Assembly (NCBI GenBank): GCA_966211335.1
Contig: CBIHNF010000001.1
Coordinates: forward strand, 1,364,001-1,428,000
Direction of reading: 5' to 3'
Length of the DNA stretch: 64,000 nt
Source of the DNA: JAPWJZ01 sp966211335
Lineage (GTDB): Bacteria; Pseudomonadota; Alphaproteobacteria; Micavibrionales; UBA2020
A program made the translations under genes and the position numbers. The notes below the pieces were generated by a model. It was not told the DNA's origin. It worked only from the letters and a program-made list of their open reading frames with translations, and made no database searches. Shown here piece by piece: positions 45,932 to 53,553 of the stretch (the stretch's first letter is position 1; every line of letters begins with the position of its first letter).

Positions 45932-48511
45932 ATGTCGATTGAACGTAAAGGTTGGTCTAGATCAAGGCCGCTACGTGTCGCCTTCCTGATACAGGATGGT
46001 GAACACGCAAGTCTTGCATTAGATGGCATTTTCGCAGATTGCTATAATCGTTGGGGAGGGCGTTTCAGCTTAATTGTCCCGTGTACGGAAGGGCGCATTA
46101 TCTCTAGCTATTGGCGATGGCTCGAGGCTTATGACCCTGACATAGTTTATTCCTATGTACCGTTGAGTAGAGAAGACGTTCTTGAAGTACATGAAAAATT
46201 ATCTCCAGCGGAATATATATTTCACGAGATCGGGCGTGAACCGCGCCTCGATGTGTTTGGTTTCAAGCCGAAGTATGGTTTTGCGCCACTATCATCTCTA
46301 TCCATTATTTTTAGGCTTGCGCGCTATACGCCTGTAACAGAAGGTAGGCGAATAAAAATCTTAGATGTTTGGCCGTCGGAAACATCTTCATCTTTTTTTA
46401 CAGACAATTTTGGCGTCTATTATCATTGCCGAGGTGGTAACGTGTATCCGTCAGATGCAACATCGGCGGCAAATATACTCACGATTATTGCGCCTGAAAT
46501 TCAGGCGGATCGTCAAAGAGGGGTGCCACGCGATTTAGATGCAGTGCCAAATGAAAAAGCGGCTTTTGTTGAGTTAACAGAGCGACGCGCAATTAGCATG
46601 TCTCTGGCATCAGTCCTCTTTGCGCCCAAGCTAGATGTTAGGGTTCATGGCTGGAGCGAATCTTTTAACCTTGTTGTGGGTGATAGTTTCGCGGATCGTG
46701 TGCTGCACTGGAACGCGAGACTATTACTTCCGGGCTGGCTGGACACAGACATCCATTGTTTGCGAGTCAGTTTCGCTCAGTTACAAGATACGGATTTTCT
46801 CGGAGTGCTTGGTGATTTCTTAAAGCGTCGCAATAGAGTAAATAGCGGAACGGGGGGACAAACCCAGATTACAATCAGGTCTATGTCCCTTAGCTTGGAA
46901 CAACTCAACGAAGCGCAGGTCTTGATTTCCTCAACAAAGCCTTGGAGTGTTGTTGCTTCTGAGGTTATCGCTAACTTGGAGGATATTGTCCCCCCTACTA
47001 GGGAGCTGGAGACGGCCAGAGACCTTAACCGTCTTGGTCCTGGACTGTTCCCACGACCAGATTGGATACGTTTTACATGGTCAGCTCCAGCTGCACGACC
47101 AGCTGCCAACGTTCCAGAACATCTTGCTGATGCGCCTCAGCGTCAAGACTTTGCTAGCGGCTACTGGCTTACTGAGTTTATTCTCGAGCATAGCGGCCCC
47201 CGCCCAAGATTTATGGAAGAAAATAGGTGGGTGCTGCCGCGACGTTGGAGAATGGCGGGGGCGTTTAATGTAACGCGTGTTGAAAGGCCGCAGCATGTCA
47301 CCCTGCCGCCGACACGCAGAAGTAGGGATGGCAACATTGCAGTAGTTGTGAATGTTGAGTATCCGGTCGAGAAAATTAGTGTACCAACATCTTACGAAGC
47401 AATACGTTACGCTCTGGTTGCCGATGGCGCATGGGCCGAAGAGGCTGCTGAACATGGAGAGATACAACCCCCATCCAAAACTGCTTGGATGGAGCCTTCA
47501 AATGAGGCCCGCTACTTGGAGGGTGTCTTGGGTATGAGCGGTGGCCTCCAACGGGCAAGTCAATTTTTTCTACACCCTTTTCTTTTAGATTTTTTTGCAA
47601 GACTAGGTGGTACTCCCAATATCTCAGAAGAAAAGATAGTGCCCACGGTTAATCGGCTGAGGAAAAAAGCACAGCTGGAATCGCCTTTTGATCTAAAAAA
47701 CGAACGTGAAAGACAAACACTTGCGCGTCTAATCGTAAAAGCAGCTAATACACTTAAAAGCCCCCTCGATTTTATTGGATATACCGATCTTAAAACCGAC
47801 TGGAAAGCCTACAGAGCGCGATACTGGGCAGCTAATCCTCAACTAGACACGCCAGATCCGGACATTGATTGGGACAGGCGCGAGGAAAAGTCTCTGGAAG
47901 ATTGCTTGATAGAGATGCGTGGGCGTCTAATGGTATTTCAAGGGCACCAATGGACATGCCAAAAATGCCATCATAAAAACTGGGTCGATCTTTCCGCGCT
48001 TTCTACGGAACTTTCTTGCGAAGTTTGTAAAAGGAAAGAGCAAACGCCAGTCGATATTCGATGGTTGTTTCGTCCCAATCAGTTCTTGATTGAGAGTTTG
48101 CGTGATCACAGTGCACTTTCCTTGGTGTGGGTGCTGACGGCACTGTGTACGAGGTCTCGTCGATCTTTTGTTTTTGCTGAACCTAGCTGGTTCGGCTATG
48201 ACCATGATAAGAGTACGCCTGATTCCGAGGGCGATTTGCTTGCTGTCGTAGACGGAGAAGCGGTTTTGTGTGAAGTTAAGTCATCATGGGCTAGTCTTCG
48301 GCTTTCTGACGTTGAAAAATTTGTATCTCTTGCAAAGAGGCTGCGGCCTGATGTCGCGCTGCTGGCAGTAATGGAAGGAGGTGCTGGGCCTACTGCTGAG
48401 TTAGACGCGGCACGTGAGAAGCTATCTTCGGCCGGTATCAAGTTCGAGCTACTGACGCTGGACACATTTAGATTGGAAGATGAGCCTGACTTCCGATTCT
48501 ATCAAGAGTAG
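45932..48511 (+). CDS. Large unknown protein with zinc ribbon and PD-(D/E)XK-like nuclease core; candidate defence effector
   Basis: 859 residues, starting 2 bases after the metallopeptidase stop. The N-terminal region begins RPLRVAFLIQDGEHASLALD and continues as an alpha/beta domain I cannot name. A zinc ribbon follows at Cys676, 679, 696 and 699 (WTCQKCHHKN, LSCEVCKRK). The C-terminus holds a restriction-endonuclease-like core: Asp768 in EGDLLAVVDG and Glu781-x-Lys783 in AVLCEVKSSWASL, with the D...ExK spacing of that superfamily. The gene is A/T-richer than hsdR. The likely action is DNA cleavage after target sensing by the N-terminal region. Pairing with the adjacent protease is the notable feature. 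Confidence 0.7.
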   Translation: MSIERKGWSRSRPLRVAFLIQDGEHASLALDGIFADCYNRWGGRFSLIVPCTEGRIISSYWRWLEAYDPDIVYSYVPLSREDVLEVHEKLSPAEYIFHEIGREPRLDVFGFKPKYGFAPLSSLSIIFRLARYTPVTEGRRIKILDVWPSETSSSFFTDNFGVYYHCRGGNVYPSDATSAANILTIIAPEIQADRQRGVPRDLDAVPNEKAAFVELTERRAISMSLASVLFAPKLDVRVHGWSESFNLVVGDSFADRVLHWNARLLLPGWLDTDIHCLRVSFAQLQDTDFLGVLGDFLKRRNRVNSGTGGQTQITIRSMSLSLEQLNEAQVLISSTKPWSVVASEVIANLEDIVPPTRELETARDLNRLGPGLFPRPDWIRFTWSAPAARPAANVPEHLADAPQRQDFASGYWLTEFILEHSGPRPRFMEENRWVLPRRWRMAGAFNVTRVERPQHVTLPPTRRSRDGNIAVVVNVEYPVEKISVPTSYEAIRYALVADGAWAEEAAEHGEIQPPSKTAWMEPSNEARYLEGVLGMSGGLQRASQFFLHPFLLDFFARLGGTPNISEEKIVPTVNRLRKKAQLESPFDLKNERERQTLARLIVKAANTLKSPLDFIGYTDLKTDWKAYRARYWAANPQLDTPDPDIDWDRREEKSLEDCLIEMRGRLMVFQGHQWTCQKCHHKNWVDLSALSTELSCEVCKRKEQTPVDIRWLFRPNQFLIESLRDHSALSLVWVLTALCTRSRRSFVFAEPSWFGYDHDKSTPDSEGDLLAVVDGEAVLCEVKSSWASLRLSDVEKFVSLAKRLRPDVALLAVMEGGAGPTAELDAAREKLSSAGIKFELLTLDTFRLEDEPDFRFYQE

Positions 48512-48535
48512 CGGACAGCCTTCGGAGGACGAAAA

Positions 48536-49549
48536 GTGCCGTTTCCCTATTTACCCGCAAAAGATCAGGATGAGGCTTTTTTTGCCATTACTGATCCTTT
48601 TGGATTACGCACCGCCATTATTCCTCTATTTACGACTGATGACACTGCTAATGAAATCGTCGGGATAGGAACAGCTTTTAGAGTGGATCCATTTGGCACA
48701 TGCCTCACGGCTTATCATGTATTGGAGAGCCGGGAAACACGTAATTTTTATAATGAAGCGCAGCTTGGAAAAGTATTTGGTATGTTTAGTCTGGGGCTGG
48801 TGTTTGGTCAACCGCCGATTCCTCGTGATTGCTTTGTCTCCGTGCGAGAAGCTGCCACGTTTCGTGCGGAAAGAAAAAGCCCGCTTATGCACAAACCAGC
48901 GGAGGCTGCAAACATATTTGATTGTGCAAAGTTGATATTTGACCCTCAAAATCCGCGAGTGCAGAAGCATCGAGATTTTTTACCGTTACAGGTTTACGGC
49001 GGGATGGCCCCGGAGGTAGGGGAGCGTGTAATGGCTATTGGTTACCCGGGTGTAATGAATGTGCGACATGTGCCTGAAAGTAATGTAGTCCATTTCACTG
49101 AGGGCTTGTATGGCGCGATAGGCATTATCACCGAGATACTGCCTCGCGGTCGTAATTCGACGAGGCCATGGCCCACTTTTGTTGTATCCTCTAAGTGGCC
49201 TAGCGGCATTAGCGGAGGCCCAATTTTTAATGAAGCTGGGAATGTTATCGGTATAGTTAGTTCAAGCCTTCACAATGCGAACGTCGATGAATTGACGGAA
49301 GGCTATTCATTTTGGTTCAGGCCTTTGTATGAAATGCAGCTTTTTTTACCCGGCATCAATCTTCACAACGCGGGTTGGTTGCGTGTCTGGGCTGTAAGAG
49401 AGAAAAGTTCCCAAGAGATTTTCGATATCTTCCCTGAGAAAGGGCAAGCGGAATCAATCAAAGAAAGATTGGGTTCAGAATTTGAGATTATTTTTATAAG
49501 TAACAAGTTTGGGACTGATGACTATGTAATCGAAAACCGCATAAGGTAG
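48536..49549 (+). CDS. Trypsin-like serine protease
   Basis: 337 residues, starting with GTG behind a strong GGAGGA site 6-7 bases upstream. The catalytic triad of the S1 fold is readable: His in CLTAYHVLESRET, Asp in ANIFDCAKLIFDP and Ser in WPSGISGGPIFNEAG. There is no signal peptide, so it should act in the cytoplasm. Intracellular trypsin-like proteases occur as activators or sensors in several bacterial immune systems. Only 24 bases separate it from the nuclease-like gene, so the two are probably one operon and may form protease-effector partners. Confidence 0.82.
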   Translation: MPFPYLPAKDQDEAFFAITDPFGLRTAIIPLFTTDDTANEIVGIGTAFRVDPFGTCLTAYHVLESRETRNFYNEAQLGKVFGMFSLGLVFGQPPIPRDCFVSVREAATFRAERKSPLMHKPAEAANIFDCAKLIFDPQNPRVQKHRDFLPLQVYGGMAPEVGERVMAIGYPGVMNVRHVPESNVVHFTEGLYGAIGIITEILPRGRNSTRPWPTFVVSSKWPSGISGGPIFNEAGNVIGIVSSSLHNANVDELTEGYSFWFRPLYEMQLFLPGINLHNAGWLRVWAVREKSSQEIFDIFPEKGQAESIKERLGSEFEIIFISNKFGTDDYVIENRIR

Positions 49550-49680
49550 GCAATACAAGCTAGGTGATTTCATATTTCAAACTGCTTTAGCCTAAACATT
49601 GCGAAGTTTACCAAGACCAATACAACCATAGATCAAAGCGAATGAACATTCGCGAAGAAAACCGCCAGATAATAGCCCTT

Positions 49681-49700
49681 TGGGGTATATTTGGGGGTAT
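49681..49700. repeat. TGGGGGTAT repeats near the right island end
   Basis: TGGGGTAT (49681-49688) and TGGGGGTAT (49692-49700) match the three copies before int, in the same orientation. Probable integrase arm sites. Confidence 0.55.
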
Positions 49701-49757
49701 GGCGGTCCTACACATCGGGACATTTAACGCTAGATCAAGGCACTAAAAGTTAAATGT

Positions 49758-49776
49758 GATTCCCGTCACCGCTCCA
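49758..49776. repeat. Right attachment site (tRNA-Gly 3' remnant)
   Basis: GATTCCCGTCACCGCTCCA repeats the T-loop-to-CCA end of tRNA-Gly except for one missing C in the CACCCGC arm. It marks the right junction of the island. Confidence 0.85.
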
Positions 49777-49990
49777 AATTTTTTGAGCCTTCTCGCCGGT
49801 AAAATTATCTAATAAATGCAGCCAACTGGTTGCTTTCTTTTGACATAACCGAAAGGTTGTTTCATATTGTTCGGCAAGCCGAGTGCTTGTCTTGAACAGA
49901 ATGGTTTTGCGTTTCTCATCTGTTTGCTTTTCGCTCTCCCAAAACGCAATGCAAAGCCGCCGAAAGGCATTTTCTGAAGGGAGAGACACC

Positions 49991-50317
49991 ATGAAACTCA
50001 ATCGTACATTTACTATCGCGGCAGCAGTTCTGGCGACGGCCTCCGCCGGTTTTCTGGCGACAGCCGGCAGCCTTGGCGACGAGTTGCTGGTGGCAGATGC
50101 GGGCGTGAATACTGACAGCTGCGTTGCCGTTGTACATGAAAAAGGCATCGTCGGATTTTACGACTTCAACGCGCGCACGGTTGATACCTCGACCGGCCTG
50201 CACGTGCGCTTTTCGCAACTGGCGAGTGGCAACGCGGATTTTACGCAGAAGCTTTACGACAGCCGTCTGTCCGGCGCTAAATGCCCGAAGCCGTTTCCGA
50301 AGCCCGCCGGCGCATAA
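49991..50317 (+). CDS. Small exported hypothetical protein
   Basis: 108 residues. The signal peptide (MKLNRTFTIAAAVLATASAG and following) ends near residue 25. The mature part has two Cys (NTDSCVAVVHEKG and GAKCPKPFP) that could form a disulfide. I recognise no family. GGGAGA precedes ATG 49991. It lies just outside the island and, like the gene at 52756, is followed convergently by response-regulator sequence. Confidence 0.65.
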   Translation: MKLNRTFTIAAAVLATASAGFLATAGSLGDELLVADAGVNTDSCVAVVHEKGIVGFYDFNARTVDTSTGLHVRFSQLASGNADFTQKLYDSRLSGAKCPKPFPKPAGA

Positions 50318-50325
50318 AGCTTAAG

Positions 50326-50548
50326 CAGTAAACCGTCCGCGCTGCTCCCGCAATTTCACGACTTTGCCGAGGTGATCTTTGAGGACGTCGGCGGTGAAGG
50401 GCTTGACGATATAGGCATTGGCGCCGGCTTCATGGCTTCGTGGATGTAACGTCGCCGGACTCGCCCGAGACAATGACGAAAGCCACACTATCAAACGCGC
50501 GGTCGGCGCGGTATTGCTCCCGGAGGGCGCCGCCGCCCTTGCCCTGTA
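50326..50548 (-). pseudogene. Truncated, frameshifted copy of the CheY-like gene at 53036
   Basis: This stretch aligns base for base with 53037-53275, the C-terminal half of the response regulator gene, keeping long identical runs such as TTCACGACTTTGCCGAGGTG. It has single-base losses (GGCTTCATGG instead of GGCTTTCATGG), point changes, and no 5' half. It cannot encode a receiver. It abuts a degenerate tRNA-Gly copy. Confidence 0.88.
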
Positions 50549-50567
50549 TGCTCCATTATGCCGTGAC

Positions 50568-50641
50568 GGGGGTATAGCTCAACGGTAGACTGTTCAGCCT
50601 TCCAGCTGGCTATGCGGCTTCGATTCCCGTCAACCGCTCCA
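50568..50641 (+). pseudogene. Degenerate tRNA-Gly copy
   Basis: 74 bases similar to the tRNA-Gly at 34837 along the whole length (TATAGCTCAACGGTAGA, CAGCCTTCCAGCTGGCT, CGATTCCCGT). The acceptor arms GGGGGTA/CAACCGC and the anticodon stem no longer pair properly and the anticodon loop has lost a base. It is not expected to be functional. It may be a footprint of an older integration or duplication at the tRNA locus. Confidence 0.8.
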
Positions 50642-50754
50642 ATTTCCCAACATATCTGCTGAAATGTGCCCTGCGGCGGCCATATTGTGCTGGTCCGGCT
50701 TTTGCGGTAGCTTTACCCCATACAAATTATATTTCAAAAACAAGCGAGTGAACA

Positions 50755-52647
50755 ATGTCTCATGTCATTCAGCTGCCCGAACATCATCCGTCGCTTGGCG
50801 AAAAGCTGAAGCGCGTTCTGGATGGTGATTTTGCGGAAGCCCGCGATGCAGCGCGCGCCTTTATCTCTCGTCCCGTTATGGCGCCCGTCGCCGCCGATAT
50901 TCCAAAAGAAACCTACCGCGAAAAAACCCTCGGCTGGATCAGGGATATGATTGCCGAAGGCTTTACGCGATTGCCCTATGACCCCGCCGTCGGCGGCGCG
51001 GGCGAGCGGCAGAAATACATGAACGTCGTCGAGATTATCGCGCATCAGGACATGAGCCTTGCGGTCAAGCAGGGGGTGCAGTTCGGCCTGTTCGGCATGA
51101 GCGTCGAAAGCCTCGGCACCGAAAAGCACCATCAGGCGTACCTGCCCGACATCATGTCCGGCAAATTGCTGGGCGGTTTTGCGATGACGGAGATGGCGGG
51201 CGGCTCGGATGTTCAGGGCATTTCGACGGAAGCGGTTTACGATCACGCGACACGCAGTTTCGTGCTGACAACGCCGAATGACGGCGCGCGTAAGGCCTAT
51301 ATCGGCAACGCCGCCAAGCATGGCGAGGCGATGGTCGTTTTTGCACAGCTGAAGATGAGCGCCGATGCGGAATCTTTGGGCGTTCACGCGTTCATCGTGC
51401 CCGTGCGCGAGAAGGCGGGCAATACCAAGCCTGGCGTCACCATTGAAGACTGCGGCCATAAAGTTGGCCTTAACGGCATTGATAACGGCTATCTTGCGTT
51501 TGATAACGTGAGGGTGCCGTATGACTCTATGCTCGATCGCTTTGCCCAGATTGATGATGCGGGCGAGTACAAGAGCGCCATCGAAAAAAAATCGCAGCGC
51601 TTCTTCAAAATGATCGGCACGCTTGTGACCGGTCGCATCTTTGTATCCATGGTGTCGTTAAGCGGGGCCAAAAATGCGCTTGCAGCCGCCGTCGGTAATG
51701 CTGAAGATCGCAGGGTTTTTGGCGAAACGCTGCTCGATAAACAGGCAACGCAGACGCGCTTGTTGCCGCACCTCGCCAATGCCTATGCCATGCATTTCAT
51801 GACGCGCCACCTGATGAATGAATACCAGAACGGCAATCCGCATCTTGAGACCATGGCGGCCGCGGTCAAGGCCAAGTCATCCGATGCTGCGATCGCCACG
51901 GTGGATGAAGCCCGCCAGCTTGCCGGCGGCGCCGGCTATATGTCGAAGGAACGCTATGGCGCGTTGCGTAACGATATGGACGTTTTCCGCACCTTTGAGG
52001 GCGACAATACCGTGCTGCGCCTGCTGGTCGCCAAGAACCAGTTGACGCGACTGTCGCGCAAATTCTCGACCGTTTCAGGAGCGCAGCGGTTGACGCGGTT
52101 TGCGGCGCTGAAGCTGAAGGGCATATTTGCCCACTTCGGCACCGAGCGCAGCAATACCGACCACAAGCATTTCCTTGACCCCGAATACCAGAACCGGATT
52201 TTCGAGGCGCGGGAACGCGCGATGATTTACAGCCTGAGCGCCAAGCTGCTGAAAATCACCAAGGCGGAAAACGCCGGCGTCGCCGCGAACAAATGCCAGA
52301 ACGATATGATTGCCTATGCCGATGCCTATGCCGAACGGCTGATGATGCAAAAGTTCATCAAGGCCGTCGCGGCGGAAAAGGACCCGGAAGTTTCTGCCTT
52401 GCTGAAAAATGTCTGCGACCTGTTCGCCGTGCATACCATGCGCCAAAACGGCCTGTGGTATGTGGAGAACGGGTTGATGAAACCGCAGACCACAACCGTG
52501 CTGCGCCGGCTGGAGCGCGACCTGACCGAAAAAATCCGCCCGCATGCCAAGGTGCTGGTGGAGGCCTTCGGCATTCCGCCGTCACTTCTGACAGGTCCGC
52601 AGATGGCTGTCGTTCCGCCCATTCCCAAGAACAGGCCAAACCCGTAA
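50755..52647 (+). CDS. Acyl-CoA dehydrogenase/oxidase family protein
   Basis: 630 residues, longer than standard acyl-CoA dehydrogenases (~380-400) and near the size of acyl-CoA oxidases and FadE-like enzymes. FAD and substrate motifs include GGFAMTEMAGGSDVQGISTE, KVGLNGIDNGYLAFDNVRVP and the late DEARQLAGGAGYMSKERYG followed by FRTFEGDNTVLRLLVAKN, which is typical of the oxidase branch. The C-terminal ~190 residues form an extra helical domain. The likely reaction is the first step of fatty acyl-CoA beta-oxidation. Confidence 0.9.
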   Translation: MSHVIQLPEHHPSLGEKLKRVLDGDFAEARDAARAFISRPVMAPVAADIPKETYREKTLGWIRDMIAEGFTRLPYDPAVGGAGERQKYMNVVEIIAHQDMSLAVKQGVQFGLFGMSVESLGTEKHHQAYLPDIMSGKLLGGFAMTEMAGGSDVQGISTEAVYDHATRSFVLTTPNDGARKAYIGNAAKHGEAMVVFAQLKMSADAESLGVHAFIVPVREKAGNTKPGVTIEDCGHKVGLNGIDNGYLAFDNVRVPYDSMLDRFAQIDDAGEYKSAIEKKSQRFFKMIGTLVTGRIFVSMVSLSGAKNALAAAVGNAEDRRVFGETLLDKQATQTRLLPHLANAYAMHFMTRHLMNEYQNGNPHLETMAAAVKAKSSDAAIATVDEARQLAGGAGYMSKERYGALRNDMDVFRTFEGDNTVLRLLVAKNQLTRLSRKFSTVSGAQRLTRFAALKLKGIFAHFGTERSNTDHKHFLDPEYQNRIFEARERAMIYSLSAKLLKITKAENAGVAANKCQNDMIAYADAYAERLMMQKFIKAVAAEKDPEVSALLKNVCDLFAVHTMRQNGLWYVENGLMKPQTTTVLRRLERDLTEKIRPHAKVLVEAFGIPPSLLTGPQMAVVPPIPKNRPNP

Positions 52648-52675
52648 CTCTATGAAATACAAAGGCCTAACCATC

Positions 52676-52709
52676 TATATTTGACAGAATAATAGACGAG
52701 CGTTAGTGT
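52676..52709 (+). promoter_or_regulatory. Candidate promoter sharing a 17-mer with the one at 33552
   Basis: TATATTTGACAGAATAA (52676-52692) contains a perfect TTGACA at 52681-52686; a weak -10 (TAGTGT, 52704-52709) follows at 17 bases. The identical 17-mer occurs before the GNAT transcript at 33552-33568. Confidence 0.45.
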
Positions 52710-52755
52710 GTCAGCGTAAGTATTGCAGCCTTTCAGGCTTCACAGGAGATTTACG

Positions 52756-53034
52756 ATGGCTCTTTCGGCGACGTCTCTATATTCGACATTTATGGTTGCG
52801 GCAGCTTTTGGTGTGTGCGGCGCGACGCTAGAGGCGCGGTCAGTGGCACCCGATCTGATTGAAAAAGCGGGATACACAGAAGCGAAGCTGGACTGGGGTA
52901 CCGCGCCGTCTGCCTGCGAGATGGGTGATATCATGGGGGCGAAATTCAGCGCCAAAGATCGCAATCAAAAGACAGTCGATGGAACAATTTGCATCAGCAT
53001 GCGCGGCAAGAGCCGTATTGTCCTCACGCCTTAA
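52756..53034 (+). CDS. Small exported hypothetical protein
   Basis: 92 residues from ATG 52756, with AGGAGA 7 bases upstream. An N-terminal hydrophobic segment (YSTFMVAAAFGVCGATLEA) is a likely signal or anchor. The mature part has two Cys (PSACEMGDIMGA, DGTICISMRGK). I recognise no family. The stop is one base from the stop of the convergent response regulator. Confidence 0.65.
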   Translation: MALSATSLYSTFMVAAAFGVCGATLEARSVAPDLIEKAGYTEAKLDWGTAPSACEMGDIMGAKFSAKDRNQKTVDGTICISMRGKSRIVLTP

Positions 53035-53035
53035 G

Positions 53036-53461
53036 TTAACCGGCTGTTCCGAAACGCCCGCGCTGCTCCAGCCATTTCACGACTTTGCCGAGGTGGTCTT
53101 TGAGAACGTCGGCGGTGAAGGGCTTGACGATATAGGCGCTGGCGCCGGCTTTCATGGCTTCATGAATATACCGGTCGCCGGACTCGCCGGAGACGATGAC
53201 GAAAGCCACATTATCAAACGCGCGATCGGCACGGTATTGCTCCATGAGCGCGACGCCGCTTTTGCCCTGCATGCGCCAGTCGAGGAAGACGGCATCGTAT
53301 TTCTTGGCGGCGATTTTTTCTTCCGCTTCCGTCGCGCTGGAGGCGGTGTCGACATTCGTCACGCCAAGGCCGGTCAGCATGGCCAGCACCATCTTCACGG
53401 CGACGCGGCTGTCGTCTACGAAAAGGAAACTCAAACTCTGCAGCCTGTCGTCCGTGGTCAT
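53036..53461 (-). CDS. Single-domain CheY-like response regulator
   Basis: 141 residues, receiver only. The acidic pocket is in FLFVDDSRV, the phosphoacceptor is Asp61 in AVFLDWRMQGKSG, and the conserved Lys113 is in AYIVKPFTADVL. It is a close paralogue of the receiver at 60002 (shared FLDW, GKSG, VAxxI, YIVKP, WL..R). A decayed partial copy lies at 50326. Placed beside the chemotaxis cluster but on the opposite strand, it may tune motor or kinase output. Confidence 0.93.
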   Translation of the reverse strand: MTTDDRLQSLSFLFVDDSRVAVKMVLAMLTGLGVTNVDTASSATEAEEKIAAKKYDAVFLDWRMQGKSGVALMEQYRADRAFDNVAFVIVSGESGDRYIHEAMKAGASAYIVKPFTADVLKDHLGKVVKWLEQRGRFGTAG

Positions 53462-53553
53462 GTCGTTCCGCCTTTGGCAAATCTGTCGTTTAAAATTGGT
53501 TCATTTTAGTCTGCGGCACAGCCGCTTGGCAACAAGAGCTGTCAAAACCCCGT

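Larger units (their letters stand above)
34891..49776. mobile_element. Integrative genomic island (about 15 kb) in tRNA-Gly carrying restriction and candidate defence genes
   Basis: The left end is the tRNA-Gly 3' segment GATTCCCGTCACCCGCTCCA (34891-34910). The right end is GATTCCCGTCACCGCTCCA (49758-49776), the same sequence lacking one C. In between lie a tRNA-type tyrosine integrase next to the left end, an AlpA-type regulator, a winged-helix protein, hsdMSR and further accessory genes, all on the plus strand. Several of these genes are visibly richer in A/T than the flanks. No conjugation genes are seen, so movement would rely on the integrase alone or on a helper. Confidence 0.88.
49550..49990. 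other. 441-bp gap: right end of the island and leader of the next gene
   Basis: It holds the right-end TGGGGGTAT copies (49681-49700) and the attachment repeat (49758-49776). I see no convincing gene. Sequence to the right of 49776 should be the original neighbour of tRNA-Gly. Confidence 0.6.

Noticed and set aside
50568..50641. A second functional tRNA-Gly
   Set aside because: Acceptor and anticodon stems are broken and the anticodon loop lost a base.
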